This document shows, piece after piece, positions 35,026-43,177 of a stretch of 64,000 bases of DNA (position 1 is its first letter; each line of letters starts with the position of its first letter). Under the pieces are notes generated by a model, which was not told the origin of the DNA, searched no databases, and saw only the letters and a list, made by a program, of their open reading frames with translations. The position numbers and the translations under genes were made by a program. This stretch comes from Leifsonia sp. Root1293 (GTDB lineage Bacteria; Actinomycetota; Actinomycetes; Actinomycetales; Microbacteriaceae), in assembly GCF_001425325.1 (NCBI RefSeq), contig NZ_LMEH01000001.1, positions 293,897 to 357,896 on the forward strand, given 5' to 3'.

Positions 35026-36491
35026 GCCTTCGAGGTTACGGCCTCCCGGATGACCGGCTGGAACGCCTCATCGCTTCCTGACGACTCCACGCCGGATGCC
35101 GCCTGAGCACCGCGCCCCGCCGGGAGGAAGAGTGCCGCGACCACGGCGAGCAGCAGCACGGCGGCGCCGGTGAACACCGCCGGGATGGCCGCGTCGACGT
35201 AGCCCGTCGGGGTGAGTTCGCCGCCTGCCCCCACGAACACGGCGGTCAGCACGGCCACCCCGAGGGCGATGCCCACCTCGCGCAGGGTCGAGTTCGTTCC
35301 GGACGCCTTGGCCGTGTCGGCCTCGGGCATCGATGCCAGCACGGCTGTTGCGCTCGGGGCGAAGACGAGGCCCATTCCCACACCGGCCACGATGAACGGC
35401 GCCACGAGTGTGGCGTACGTCACGTCGGCCGACAGGGTGAGCCCGAGCCAGGTGAGGGCGATCGCCTCGAAGGAGAGGCCGGCCACGATCAGGGCGCGGG
35501 TGCCGATCCGGGCCGAGAACAGGCCGGCGAGGGGCGCGATCACCATGGGAGCGAGGGTCCACGGCATGGTCTTGACGGCCGCGGCCAGGGGCGAGTCCCC
35601 CTGAACGATCTGCAGGAACTGGATCAGGATGAAGATGCTGCCGAACATGCCGAAGCTGAAGGCGAAGCCCACGATGTTCGCCACCGAGAAGCTGCGGTCG
35701 CGGAAGAGCCGTAGCGGCAACAGGGGAGCTGTCGTCCGCGACTCCCAGTACAGGAAGGCGGCGAGCAGAGCCGTACCGAGGGCGAGGGCGGCGAGCACCT
35801 CGGCGCTGTCCCAGCCGGCGTCGTTGCCGCGCACGATGCCGAAGACGATGCCCAGCACCCCGAGGCCGGCGAGGAGCACGCCGACGACGTCGATGCGCAG
35901 GCGCGCGCCCAGGGTGTTCGGCAGGGCGAGCAGCGCGAGGGGGACCGCGACGATGCCGATCGGGATGTTCAGCCAGAAGATGGCCTCCCAGTTCCATCCC
36001 TCGATGACGGCGCCGCCGACAAGCGGGCCCGTGGCCACGCCCAGTCCGGCGACACCGCCCCAGATGCCGATGGCGGCGGGGCGCAGTCTGGCGGGAACCG
36101 AGCCGGCGAGCAGGGTGAGGGAGAGCGGCATGATCCCCGCGGCGCCGAAGCCCTGGACTGCGCGGGCGGCGATGAGCTGCCACGGCTCGGTGCTCAGGGC
36201 GGCCATCACGCTGGCGAGGGTGAAGATGACGATTCCGGCGACGAACACAGTGCGCCGGCCGATGCGATCACCGAGGGCGGCTGCCGCCAGGATGAACGTC
36301 GCGAAGGCGAGGGTGAACGCGTTCACGAACCACTGCAACTCCTCGATGGACGCATCGAGGTCGAGGCGGATGGCCGGCAGGGCGTTGGTGATGACGAGGT
36401 TGTCGAGGGTGGCCATGAACATGGGCAGACTGGCCGCGACGATGGCGAGCCAGGTCGGCACACGCCGGGCGGTTGCGGAGAGCGAAGACAT
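35022..36491 (-). CDS. MFS drug transporter, DHA2 (14-helix) type
   Basis: Proton-coupled exporter of 489 residues with about 14 hydrophobic helices. Motif A is in GDRIGRRTVFVAG after the second helix; motif C-like GPLVGGAVIEGWNWEAIFWLN is characteristic of the EmrB/QacA family. The N-terminal ATLDNLVITNALPAI holds the conserved motif D1 acid. I start at ATG 36491, which has GAAGGA about nine bases upstream; ATG 36527 is possible but carries no better signal. Divergent from a TetR gene with paired operators between them, the classic arrangement for an inducible efflux pump. Confidence 0.9.
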   Translation of the reverse strand: MSSLSATARRVPTWLAIVAASLPMFMATLDNLVITNALPAIRLDLDASIEELQWFVNAFTLAFATFILAAAALGDRIGRRTVFVAGIVIFTLASVMAALSTEPWQLIAARAVQGFGAAGIMPLSLTLLAGSVPARLRPAAIGIWGGVAGLGVATGPLVGGAVIEGWNWEAIFWLNIPIGIVAVPLALLALPNTLGARLRIDVVGVLLAGLGVLGIVFGIVRGNDAGWDSAEVLAALALGTALLAAFLYWESRTTAPLLPLRLFRDRSFSVANIVGFAFSFGMFGSIFILIQFLQIVQGDSPLAAAVKTMPWTLAPMVIAPLAGLFSARIGTRALIVAGLSFEAIALTWLGLTLSADVTYATLVAPFIVAGVGMGLVFAPSATAVLASMPEADTAKASGTNSTLREVGIALGVAVLTAVFVGAGGELTPTGYVDAAIPAVFTGAAVLLLAVVAALFLPAGRGAQAASGVESSGSDEAFQPVIREAVTSKA

Positions 36492-36530
36492 CGGGAGTGT
36501 TCCTTCGAGCAGGGGATGGTCTCTCATGAG

Positions 36531-36576
36531 GTAATCGGATGATTACAAGATGGAACATTAGTTATCGCCTGATAAC
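36531..36576. promoter_or_regulatory. Twin operators of the TetR / MFS module
   Basis: GTAATCGGATGATTAC (36531-36546) and GTTATCGCCTGATAAC (36561-36576) are both perfect 6-4-6 inverted repeats fitting GTWATC-N4-GATWAC. Their centres are 30 bases apart, close to three helical turns, and the second ends at the TetR ATG. They are the likely binding sites of the adjacent TetR protein, controlling both divergent genes. Confidence 0.8.
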
Positions 36577-37233
36577 ATGTCAAGCATGATCCGCTCAGCT
36601 CCGTCGTCAAGCGACGATCGCTCGCCGGCCGGCCGCATCCCGGCCGCCGAACGGCGGGAACTCATCCTGAACGCGGCGACGAACGTGTTCGGAGAGCTCG
36701 GCTACGCGGGCGCGACGACCGACCAGGTCGCCAGGGCCGCCGGCATCAGCCAGCCCTACGTCGTGCGCATGTTCGGCAGCAAGGAGAACCTCTTCGTCGA
36801 GGTGTTGGAGCGCACGAGCGACCGCATCCTCGAGGTGTTCCGCGCGGCGATGGCGGCTTCCGATGACCCGCGTCCCGTCGAAGCCCGGATCGGCGCAGCG
36901 TATGTGGACCTCATCGAGGACCGCGGCATCATGCTCTCCCTCATGCAGGGATTCATGCTCGGCTCCGATCCGCGTATCGGGCCCGTCGCTCGCGCGGGGT
37001 TCATGCGCATCTACAGTGCCCTGCGCGACGAGGGAGGCTTCGACCCCGTGCAGATCCGCGAGTTCCTGGCCAATGGGATGCTCATCAACACCCTCCTCGC
37101 CACGGGGCTCACCGAGAGCCTCGACGAGGACGCCGACGCGATCGAGCTCCTCGCCTGCACCTTCGGCGACAAGCTCGCCGTCGTGCGCGACGGGCTGGCG
37201 GGCACCTCCGCGCTGATACCCTCGAAGGCGTGA
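36577..37233 (+). CDS. TetR-family transcriptional regulator
   Basis: A 218-residue repressor. The helix-turn-helix spans GYAGATTDQVARAAGISQPYVVRMFGSKENLF at about residues 45-75. The N-terminal 22 residues are polar and probably disordered. ATG 36577 is immediately after the second operator palindrome; ATG 36586 is an alternative. The ligand domain is helical with a Met-rich patch (LSLMQGFMLG). Its stop overlaps the truB GTG by three bases, so truB may be partly read from this promoter. Confidence 0.9.
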   Translation: MSSMIRSAPSSSDDRSPAGRIPAAERRELILNAATNVFGELGYAGATTDQVARAAGISQPYVVRMFGSKENLFVEVLERTSDRILEVFRAAMAASDDPRPVEARIGAAYVDLIEDRGIMLSLMQGFMLGSDPRIGPVARAGFMRIYSALRDEGGFDPVQIREFLANGMLINTLLATGLTESLDEDADAIELLACTFGDKLAVVRDGLAGTSALIPSKA

Positions 37234-38162
37234 CTTCCAGCGGCATCCTGCTCCTCGACAAGCCGCAGGGCTGGACCAGCCACGACGCCGTCGCCCGCAC
37301 GCGGCGCCTCGCGGGCACGCGCAAAGTCGGGCATGCCGGCACCCTGGACCCGATGGCGACAGGACTGCTGATCCTCGGCATCGAGAGCTCGACCCGGCTG
37401 CTCACCTACATCGTCGGCGTCGACAAGGAGTACACCGCCACCATCAGGCTGGGATCGTCGACCACGACGGATGACGCCGAAGGCCAGGAGCTCGGTCAGG
37501 CCAGGGCTGAGGCCGTGAACGCCGTCACGGCCGACGACATCCGCCGGGTCATGGGCATCCTCACCGGCGACATCGAGCAGGTTCCGAGCGCCGTCAGCGC
37601 CATCAAGGTCGACGGCAAGCGCGCCTACGCCAGGGTGCGTGCCGGCGAGACCGTCGACCTGAAGGCGCGTCCGGTCACGGTCTCCGCGTTCGACCTGCTC
37701 TCCACGACACCCGTCGACGGCTATCTCGATCTCGAGGTGCGCGTCGAGTGCTCCTCCGGAACGTACATCCGCGCTCTCGCCCGTGACCTCGGCATGGGGC
37801 TCGGCATCGGCGGCCACCTCACCGCTCTCAGGCGCATTAGAGTCGGTCCGTTCCATGTTGAGGATGCCGGAGAGCTCGAGACCGTCGACGTCGCGTCGGC
37901 TCTCATCCCGCCCGCCGACGCGGCACGGCAGCTGTTCCCGGTGCTGGAGCTCACCGAGCAGCAGTCCATCGACCTGGGTCACGGCAAGCGCGTGACACCG
38001 GACGAGGGTGCCGCACCGGCATCCGGCACCCTCGCCGCCATCGCTCCCAACGGCCGGCTCGTCGGACTCGTCGAGTTCCGTGGTGCCTCGTACAAGAGCG
38101 TGGTCAACTTCCCGATGGATGCCTCCGCGCCGACGGATGCCGCCGCAACGGACCCTTCGTGA
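37230..38162 (+). CDS. truB: tRNA pseudouridine(55) synthase
   Basis: Converts U55 of the tRNA T-loop to pseudouridine; 310 residues. The catalytic aspartate is D40 in GHAGTLDPMATGLLI; the N-terminal GILLLDKPQGWTSHDAV and the later YIRALARDLG with GGHLTALRRIRVGPF are signature blocks. The C-terminal 60 residues resemble the PUA-like tail of actinobacterial TruB and end in an Ala/Asp-rich stretch. GTG 37230 overlaps the TetR stop and its own TGA overlaps the next GTG, so it is embedded in a tightly coupled operon running to ribF. Confidence 0.94.
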   Translation: MTSSGILLLDKPQGWTSHDAVARTRRLAGTRKVGHAGTLDPMATGLLILGIESSTRLLTYIVGVDKEYTATIRLGSSTTTDDAEGQELGQARAEAVNAVTADDIRRVMGILTGDIEQVPSAVSAIKVDGKRAYARVRAGETVDLKARPVTVSAFDLLSTTPVDGYLDLEVRVECSSGTYIRALARDLGMGLGIGGHLTALRRIRVGPFHVEDAGELETVDVASALIPPADAARQLFPVLELTEQQSIDLGHGKRVTPDEGAAPASGTLAAIAPNGRLVGLVEFRGASYKSVVNFPMDASAPTDAAATDPS

Positions 38163-38527
38163 TTGCCTGGTTCGCCGGCGTGCAGATCGCCGTCGCCGTG
38201 GTCGGTGCCCTGCTCGCCATCGTGCTCGGGCTCGTCGGGCGCAAGCCCAGCGACCTGACGATGGCCCCCCTCGCCATCGTCGAGCTGCTGCTCATCGTCC
38301 AGATCGCCGTCTCGATCGTGGCGCCGCTGGTCGGCAACGAGCCGAGCGGGAGCCTGCTCGAGTACTGGGTCTACCTCATCTCTGCGGCCCTGCTGCCGAT
38401 CGCCGGCGGGTTCTGGGCCCTCATCGAACGCTCGCGGTGGAGCACTGTCGTCATCGGCGTCGTCTGCCTGGCGGTGGCCGTGATGGTCTACCGCATGACC
38501 CAGATCTGGTTCGTGCAGGGTCTGTAG
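38159..38527 (+). CDS. Small four-helix membrane protein, unknown
   Basis: A 122-residue protein with four hydrophobic segments and short loops, translated by overlap with truB (GTGA at 38159-38162). The second loop has GRKPSDLTMAP, the third NEPSGSLLEYW. No known motif. Genes like this often occur between truB and ribF in Microbacteriaceae, which argues for a real, conserved protein, but I cannot assign a role. Confidence 0.65.
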   Translation: MIAWFAGVQIAVAVVGALLAIVLGLVGRKPSDLTMAPLAIVELLLIVQIAVSIVAPLVGNEPSGSLLEYWVYLISAALLPIAGGFWALIERSRWSTVVIGVVCLAVAVMVYRMTQIWFVQGL

Positions 38528-38554
38528 TCTTCGCTTGCAATAATTGGAGGCGAC

Positions 38555-39097
38555 ATGCCAGACACGATCGCCCCGCGCAGCGCGGATGCCAGCACCCAGC
38601 CAACGCCTCGGATGAGCGGGGTCGGCCGCGTGCTCGTCGCCGTCTACGGCATCCTGGCGCTCGCCGCCACGGGACGAACGCTCGTGCAGATCATCGAGCG
38701 CTTCGATGAGGCCCCCGTCGCGTTCACTCTCTCGGGCCTGTCCGCGGTCGTCTACATCGTCGCGACGATCGCCCTGATCGCGCCCGGACGCGCCTGGTAC
38801 CGCGTCGCGTGGATCACCATCACCTTCGAACTCGTCGGCGTCCTGGTCGTCGGGGCCATCACGCTCCTGGCTCCGGACCTGCTCGGCACCGGCACGGGGA
38901 ACCCCTTCGGGCGCACCTCGACGGTGTGGACCCTGTTCGGCGCCGGATATCTCTTCATCCCGCTCGTCCTTCCCGTGCTCGGCCTCTGGTGGCTCGCCAG
39001 GCACCGCCCCGTCGCGCAGCCGGCGCAGGCGGAGCCGTCGACCGTCGGAGCCTCGGGAACCCAGCCCGGCCCCGGGCCATCGGGAGCCGCAGCGTGA
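38555..39097 (+). CDS. Membrane protein, unknown
   Basis: A 180-residue protein with four predicted membrane helices between residues 25 and 145 and polar, Pro/Ala/Gln-rich ends. ATG 38555 is preceded by GGAGG. Loop features include ERFDEAP, APGRAWYRVAW and GTGNPFGRTSTVW; the final helix ends WWLARHRP. Its stop overlaps the ribF GTG by four bases. No recognisable domain; conserved position beside ribF is the main clue. Confidence 0.65.
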   Translation: MPDTIAPRSADASTQPTPRMSGVGRVLVAVYGILALAATGRTLVQIIERFDEAPVAFTLSGLSAVVYIVATIALIAPGRAWYRVAWITITFELVGVLVVGAITLLAPDLLGTGTGNPFGRTSTVWTLFGAGYLFIPLVLPVLGLWWLARHRPVAQPAQAEPSTVGASGTQPGPGPSGAAA

Positions 39098-40023
39098 TCG
39101 TGTACGACGGCCTCGAAGCCGTCCCTGCCGACCGGCCGGCATCCGTCGTCACCATTGGCAAGTTCGACGGGGTGCACGCCGGTCACCGCGCCGTCATCGA
39201 CCGCCTCCGCGCGACGGCCGACGCCGATGGGCTCGCCGCGGTCGTCGTCACCTTCGACCGCAACCCGCTCGCCCTGCTGAACCCCGAGAAGTGCCCGGCC
39301 TCCCTCGTCAGCACCGAGCAGAAGCTCGAACTGCTGGGGGAGACGGGTGTCGACGCGACGTTGCTGGTCGCCTTCGACGAGGCTTTCGCCGCCCAGAGCC
39401 CCGAGGAGTTCGTGCGCCGGGTGCTGGTCGATGGCCTCGGAGCCCGCCGTGTGCTCGTCGGCAGCGACTTCAGGTTCGGCGCCAAGGGTGCCGGCGACGT
39501 CGCTCTGCTTCGCGAACTGGGGGCGGCATCCGGATTCACGGTCGACGTCATCGACGACGTGCGGCCCGACGGCGAGCACCGCGTCTCGTCGACCTGGATC
39601 CGCAGCCTGTTGGACGAGGGCGATGTCGCGGCAGCGACGACTCTTCTCGGCCATGTGCCGTCCGTGCGCGGTGTCGTCGTGCACGGCGCAGCCCGCGGCC
39701 GTGAGCTCGGCTTCCCGACGGCCAATCTGTCGCCGGAATCTGAGGGCCTGATTCCGGCCGACGGCGTCTACGCCGGCCACCTGGTCGACGACGGGGTGCG
39801 CTATCCGGCCGCCATCTCGGTGGGAAACAACCCGACCTTCGAGGGAGTGCCGCACAAGCAGGTCGAGGCCTACGTGATCGACGAGGACATCGACCTCTAC
39901 GACCACGTCGTGACGGTCGAGTTCGCGCACCGCATCAGGGGCATGTGGGCCTTCACCGGCATCGACGCCCTCATCGAGAAGATCCAGTCCGACGTCGACG
40001 CGGCCCGCGAGCTGCTGGCCTGA
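39094..40023 (+). CDS. ribF: Bifunctional riboflavin kinase / FAD synthetase
   Basis: Makes FMN and FAD from riboflavin; 309 residues. The N-terminal adenylyltransferase domain shows VVTIGKFDGVHAGHRAV (HxGH-type nucleotidyl transferase motif) and GSDFRFGAKGAGDV with ISSTW-like SSTWIRSLL. The C-terminal riboflavin kinase domain starts near RGRELGFPTANLSPE, the PTAN motif, and continues with DGVYAGHL and SVGNNPTF. GTG 39094 is coupled to the membrane protein stop. Last gene of the truB-ribF unit. Confidence 0.95.
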   Translation: MIVYDGLEAVPADRPASVVTIGKFDGVHAGHRAVIDRLRATADADGLAAVVVTFDRNPLALLNPEKCPASLVSTEQKLELLGETGVDATLLVAFDEAFAAQSPEEFVRRVLVDGLGARRVLVGSDFRFGAKGAGDVALLRELGAASGFTVDVIDDVRPDGEHRVSSTWIRSLLDEGDVAAATTLLGHVPSVRGVVVHGAARGRELGFPTANLSPESEGLIPADGVYAGHLVDDGVRYPAAISVGNNPTFEGVPHKQVEAYVIDEDIDLYDHVVTVEFAHRIRGMWAFTGIDALIEKIQSDVDAARELLA

Positions 40024-40056
40024 CCTGCGCCACGGCCGACCCGACCGGCGTCGGAG

Positions 40057-40755
40057 TCAGTCCCCGGCGCCGGAGTCTCCGATGTCGCCGGAACGGCCTG
40101 AACCCGGTGCCCTGTCACTGCGCTCGTAGAGGAATAGCAGGATGGCCTCGGCCGTGTCGCTCATGGCCGGTCCGCGGCCGAAGCTCCACTCGGCGTCGGT
40201 CGCCGTGAGGGAACGGTCTCGGATCACGGCCTTGATCTCGGTAGGGCCGTTGAGGGCTCGTCGCAGGGCGACGGCTCCGGATGCCGCCGGGCGAATGCTC
40301 AGCACGGCTCCGAGCGGCTTGGAGATGTCGAGGCCGCCGACGACGGCGATCGCGAGCTCGCGGATGCTCGTGCGCCCCACGTCCGCTCGCTTGTCGGCGG
40401 CGATGGCGCGCAGAGCCGCGATGAGCTCGTCGGGGGGCAGGTCGGCGCCGCGGCGAGCGAAAGACTCAGAGACCCGACGCTGGCTGAAGCCGTTCTCGAC
40501 GAGGGCCAGCGACGTGGCACGCACCAGCTCGCCGGTCGGAACGGCGAGCCGCCACGAGAGGTAGCCGGCGACGTCGCGCACGCTCCACCCCTGGTGCAGG
40601 CTCGGCGTGTCGAGCGCTGCCGGCGACTGCACCGCGAGGAGGTCGGAGACGGCTTCCAGAACAGCGGCGATGTCGGCGCCCCAGTGGCTCGAGACACCGG
40701 TCTCGTCCTGGGGTGGCCGGGCACTGAGCGGGAGGTACCGTGCGAAGTCCGCCAT
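40057..40755 (-). CDS. MDMPI / DinB-like domain protein
   Basis: A 232-residue protein with the N-terminal four-helix bundle of the mycothiol-dependent maleylpyruvate isomerase family. HQGWSVRDVAGYLSWRL corresponds to the block GWTVRDxxxHL; here the usual metal-binding histidine of that block is tyrosine. The C-terminal half ends with TDAEWSFGRGPAMSDTAEAILLFLYERSD, similar to the sterol-carrier-like tail of the family. Function in actinobacteria is mostly unknown; loss of the histidine makes a metal-dependent mycothiol reaction doubtful. TAGGCT lies seven bases before the ATG. Confidence 0.7.
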   Translation of the reverse strand: MADFARYLPLSARPPQDETGVSSHWGADIAAVLEAVSDLLAVQSPAALDTPSLHQGWSVRDVAGYLSWRLAVPTGELVRATSLALVENGFSQRRVSESFARRGADLPPDELIAALRAIAADKRADVGRTSIRELAIAVVGGLDISKPLGAVLSIRPAASGAVALRRALNGPTEIKAVIRDRSLTATDAEWSFGRGPAMSDTAEAILLFLYERSDRAPGSGRSGDIGDSGAGD

Positions 40756-40762
40756 GTCGGCA

Positions 40763-40772
40763 AGCCTAGACT
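40763..40772. promoter_or_regulatory. Overlapping back-to-back -10 boxes
   Basis: AGCCTAGACT holds two -10 boxes sharing TA: TAGGCT read leftward (40768-40763) for the MDMPI gene and TAGACT read rightward (40767-40772) for the MFS gene. Each is 6-7 bases from its start codon, so only one polymerase could occupy the site at a time. Confidence 0.5.
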
Positions 40773-40778
40773 GGATCG

Positions 40779-42011
40779 GTGACGACGACCCAGCAGCGAC
40801 CGCTCTGGGCCGGCCGCACCCTCGCCCTGCTCGGCATCTTCCTGGTGGCCCTCGACCTGCGCACGGCGGTGGCTGCGCTCTCGCCCATCGTCGACGAGAT
40901 CAGCGCTGAACTGGCACTCACCCCCACCATCATCGGCGTGCTCGGGATGCTTCCCCCGGTGTGCTTCGCCGTCTTCGGCATCCTCTCGCCGGCATTCACC
41001 CGACGCTTCGGCCTCGAGCCCGTGCTCATCGCCGCGATCATCGCGATGGTCGTCGGCCACCTCGCCCGCGGCTTCGCGCCGAACGCGGTGCTCCTGCTCG
41101 TCGGCAGCGCGATCACCTTCGCCGGGCTCGGCGTCGGGAACGTGCTGCTGCCACCGCTGGTCAAGAAGTACTTCCCCGACAGGGTCGGACTGGTCACCTC
41201 CGTCTACGTGACGCTGCTCAGCTTCAGCACCTTCATCCCGGCGCTCGTCGCGGTGCCCGTCGCGGACTCGGCCGGCTGGCGGGTCTCGCTCGGAATGTGG
41301 GCGGTCTTCGCGTTCGCCGCCCTCATCCCCTGGGTGGCCCTCGTGATCAGGCACCGCGCGGCTTCTGCCGACCCGCAGCCCGAGCACGCCGAACCCGCTC
41401 TCATGGGTCGGGTCTGGCACTCGTCGATCGCGTGGGCGCTCGCCGTGGTCTTCGCCGTGTCGTCGCTGAACGCCTACGCGATGTTCGCCTGGCTGCCGAG
41501 TCTGCTGGCCGACACGGCAGGCACCACCCCGACCCAGGCCGGCGCCCTGCTCTCGCTGTTTGCGGCCATGGGACTGCCGGCCGGACTTCTCATCCCGTGG
41601 CTGGCATCGCGGATGCGGAACGTGGGCATCCTCGTCTACGCCGGTGTCGTGTTCTTCCTCGTCGGCTACCTCGGGCTGCTCCTCATCCCGGCCACGGCGA
41701 CGTGGCTCTGGGTCGCCTTCGCCGGCGCCGGTCCGCTCCTGTTCCCGCTCGCTCTCGTCCTCATCAACCTGCGCACCAGGACTCACGCCGGATCGGTCGC
41801 CCTGAGCGGGTTCGTGCAGGGCATCGGCTACACGATCGGCGCCATCGGCCCGCTGGTGGTGGGCATCCTGCACGAGACCAGCGGTGGCTGGGCGGTGCCG
41901 TTGGTGTTCCTCATGGTGACGGCCGTCGCCGGCGCCTTCGCCGGCGTCGTCGTCGCACGCCCGCACCTCCTCGAGGACGCGCACGAGCGTCGCAACCCTT
42001 CTCGCCGGTAG
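40779..42011 (+). CDS. MFS transporter, CynX/NimT type
   Basis: Major facilitator of 410 residues with about 12 helices, GTG start. The N-terminal LVALDLRTAVAALSPIVDEI is the signature of the CynX/NimT (cyanate/nitroimidazole) branch, with FLRTAV-like residues in helix 1. LPPLVKKYFPDRVGLVTSVY lies in the loop-helix 5 region. Family members export cyanate, nitroimidazoles or small acids; the substrate here is unknown. Divergent from MDMPI-like gene through the shared -10 element and followed by the deo operon 142 bases later. Confidence 0.85.
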   Translation: MTTTQQRPLWAGRTLALLGIFLVALDLRTAVAALSPIVDEISAELALTPTIIGVLGMLPPVCFAVFGILSPAFTRRFGLEPVLIAAIIAMVVGHLARGFAPNAVLLLVGSAITFAGLGVGNVLLPPLVKKYFPDRVGLVTSVYVTLLSFSTFIPALVAVPVADSAGWRVSLGMWAVFAFAALIPWVALVIRHRAASADPQPEHAEPALMGRVWHSSIAWALAVVFAVSSLNAYAMFAWLPSLLADTAGTTPTQAGALLSLFAAMGLPAGLLIPWLASRMRNVGILVYAGVVFFLVGYLGLLLIPATATWLWVAFAGAGPLLFPLALVLINLRTRTHAGSVALSGFVQGIGYTIGAIGPLVVGILHETSGGWAVPLVFLMVTAVAGAFAGVVVARPHLLEDAHERRNPSRR

Positions 42012-42061
42012 AGCCAGCCCGGCTCCTCGAGCGCCACTGTGTCGTTTTCGCGCGCACACGC

Positions 42062-42120
42062 TGCTCATATGAGCAAACATGCCTACGAGTGTTGAAACGC
42101 GCACGCACCGTGCCTACGCT
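42062..42120 (+). promoter_or_regulatory. Promoter and operator of the deoxyribose operon
   Basis: TGCTCATATGAGCA (42062-42075) is a perfect 14-base palindrome. Downstream are TTGAAA (42092-42097) and TACGCT (42115-42120) with an exact 17-base spacer, a good sigma-A promoter. The palindrome centre is near -58 relative to the expected start, typical for SorC-type regulators that bind upstream and sometimes a second weaker site. A half site TGAGCAAAC overlaps its right arm. Confidence 0.6.
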
Positions 42121-42153
42121 GGAGGAACGGCAACGCAGTGCAGGAGGTGGCCG

Positions 42154-43101
42154 ATGATCGAGTCCGACGAACTGCTCAGCATCCGTGCGGCCGAGTTGTA
42201 CTACGAAGAGGACAAGACCCAGGACGAGATCGGGTCGATCCTCCGCCTCACCCGCTGGAAGGTGGGTCGCCTCCTCGCGCAGGCGAAGGCCAACGGCTTC
42301 ATCCGCATCGAGATCGTGCATCCGCGCGCCCGTCGTCTTCCCATCGAGCGTCGGCTCCGTGAGGAGCGCGGACTGAAGGACGCCATCGTGGTCTCGACGG
42401 CCGGCATCACCGGCGAGGAGGAGCTGCAGGCGCGCACCGCGCAGGCCGCCGCCGACTATCTCGCCTCCATCCGTCCCATCCCGCGCACCCTCGGCATCTC
42501 ATGGGGCCGCACCCTGTACGAGGTGTCCGAGCACCTCAAGGACGGCTGGTCGACCGGCGTCAACGTCGTGCAGATCAACGGCGGCGTCAGCCTGAACCGC
42601 CGAGCGGGCACCGCCGCGACCACGGCGGTCACCATCGCCCAGAAGGCCGGCGGCCAAGCCACCCTGCTGCCGAGCCCGGCCATCCTCGAGCGCCTCGAGA
42701 CCAAGCTCGCCATCGAGGGCGACCGCGCGGTCTCGGCCGTGCTCGAGATGGCGACGAGCGCCAACGCCTACCTCTACTCCGCCGGCACGGCCGACGAGCA
42801 CTCCGTGCTGGTCGACAGCGGATACCTCACCGTCGACGACGTGCACGAGCTCGTGCGCAAGGGTGCCGTCGGAGACGTGGTCGGCCGCTACATCGACGCC
42901 GACGGCAACATCGTCGACCCCACCCTCGATGCACGCACCGTCGGCCTGTCGCACGACAGGCTCCGCGCATCCGACCGCAGCATCGCGGTGATCGCCGGAG
43001 GCGGCAAGCACGCCGTCGCCAACGCGGTGGTGCGCAGCGGCCTCTGCACCGTGCTCGTGACAGACGAGGCCACCGCCCTCAGCCTGCTCGACGAGTACTG
43101 A
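42154..43101 (+). CDS. deoR: SorC-family (DeoR-like) transcriptional regulator
   Basis: A 315-residue regulator with an N-terminal helix-turn-helix (LYYEEDKTQDEIGSILRLTRWKVGRLLAQA) and the SorC sugar-phosphate-binding domain (GISWGRTLYEV, GGVSLNRRAGT, AGGGKHAVANAVV). ATG 42154 has GGAGG directly upstream; earlier starts lie in the promoter. It precedes deoC, so it most likely senses deoxyribose-5-phosphate and controls this operon including itself. The gene name follows function and position; the protein is SorC-like, unlike E. coli DeoR. Confidence 0.85.
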   Translation: MIESDELLSIRAAELYYEEDKTQDEIGSILRLTRWKVGRLLAQAKANGFIRIEIVHPRARRLPIERRLREERGLKDAIVVSTAGITGEEELQARTAQAAADYLASIRPIPRTLGISWGRTLYEVSEHLKDGWSTGVNVVQINGGVSLNRRAGTAATTAVTIAQKAGGQATLLPSPAILERLETKLAIEGDRAVSAVLEMATSANAYLYSAGTADEHSVLVDSGYLTVDDVHELVRKGAVGDVVGRYIDADGNIVDPTLDARTVGLSHDRLRASDRSIAVIAGGGKHAVANAVVRSGLCTVLVTDEATALSLLDEY

Positions 43102-43177
43102 TCCCACCGCACCCAGCTCACGCCGCACGCAGAGCACCGACGCAGAACGCACAGAAGCACAACGAGCAAGGAACACC

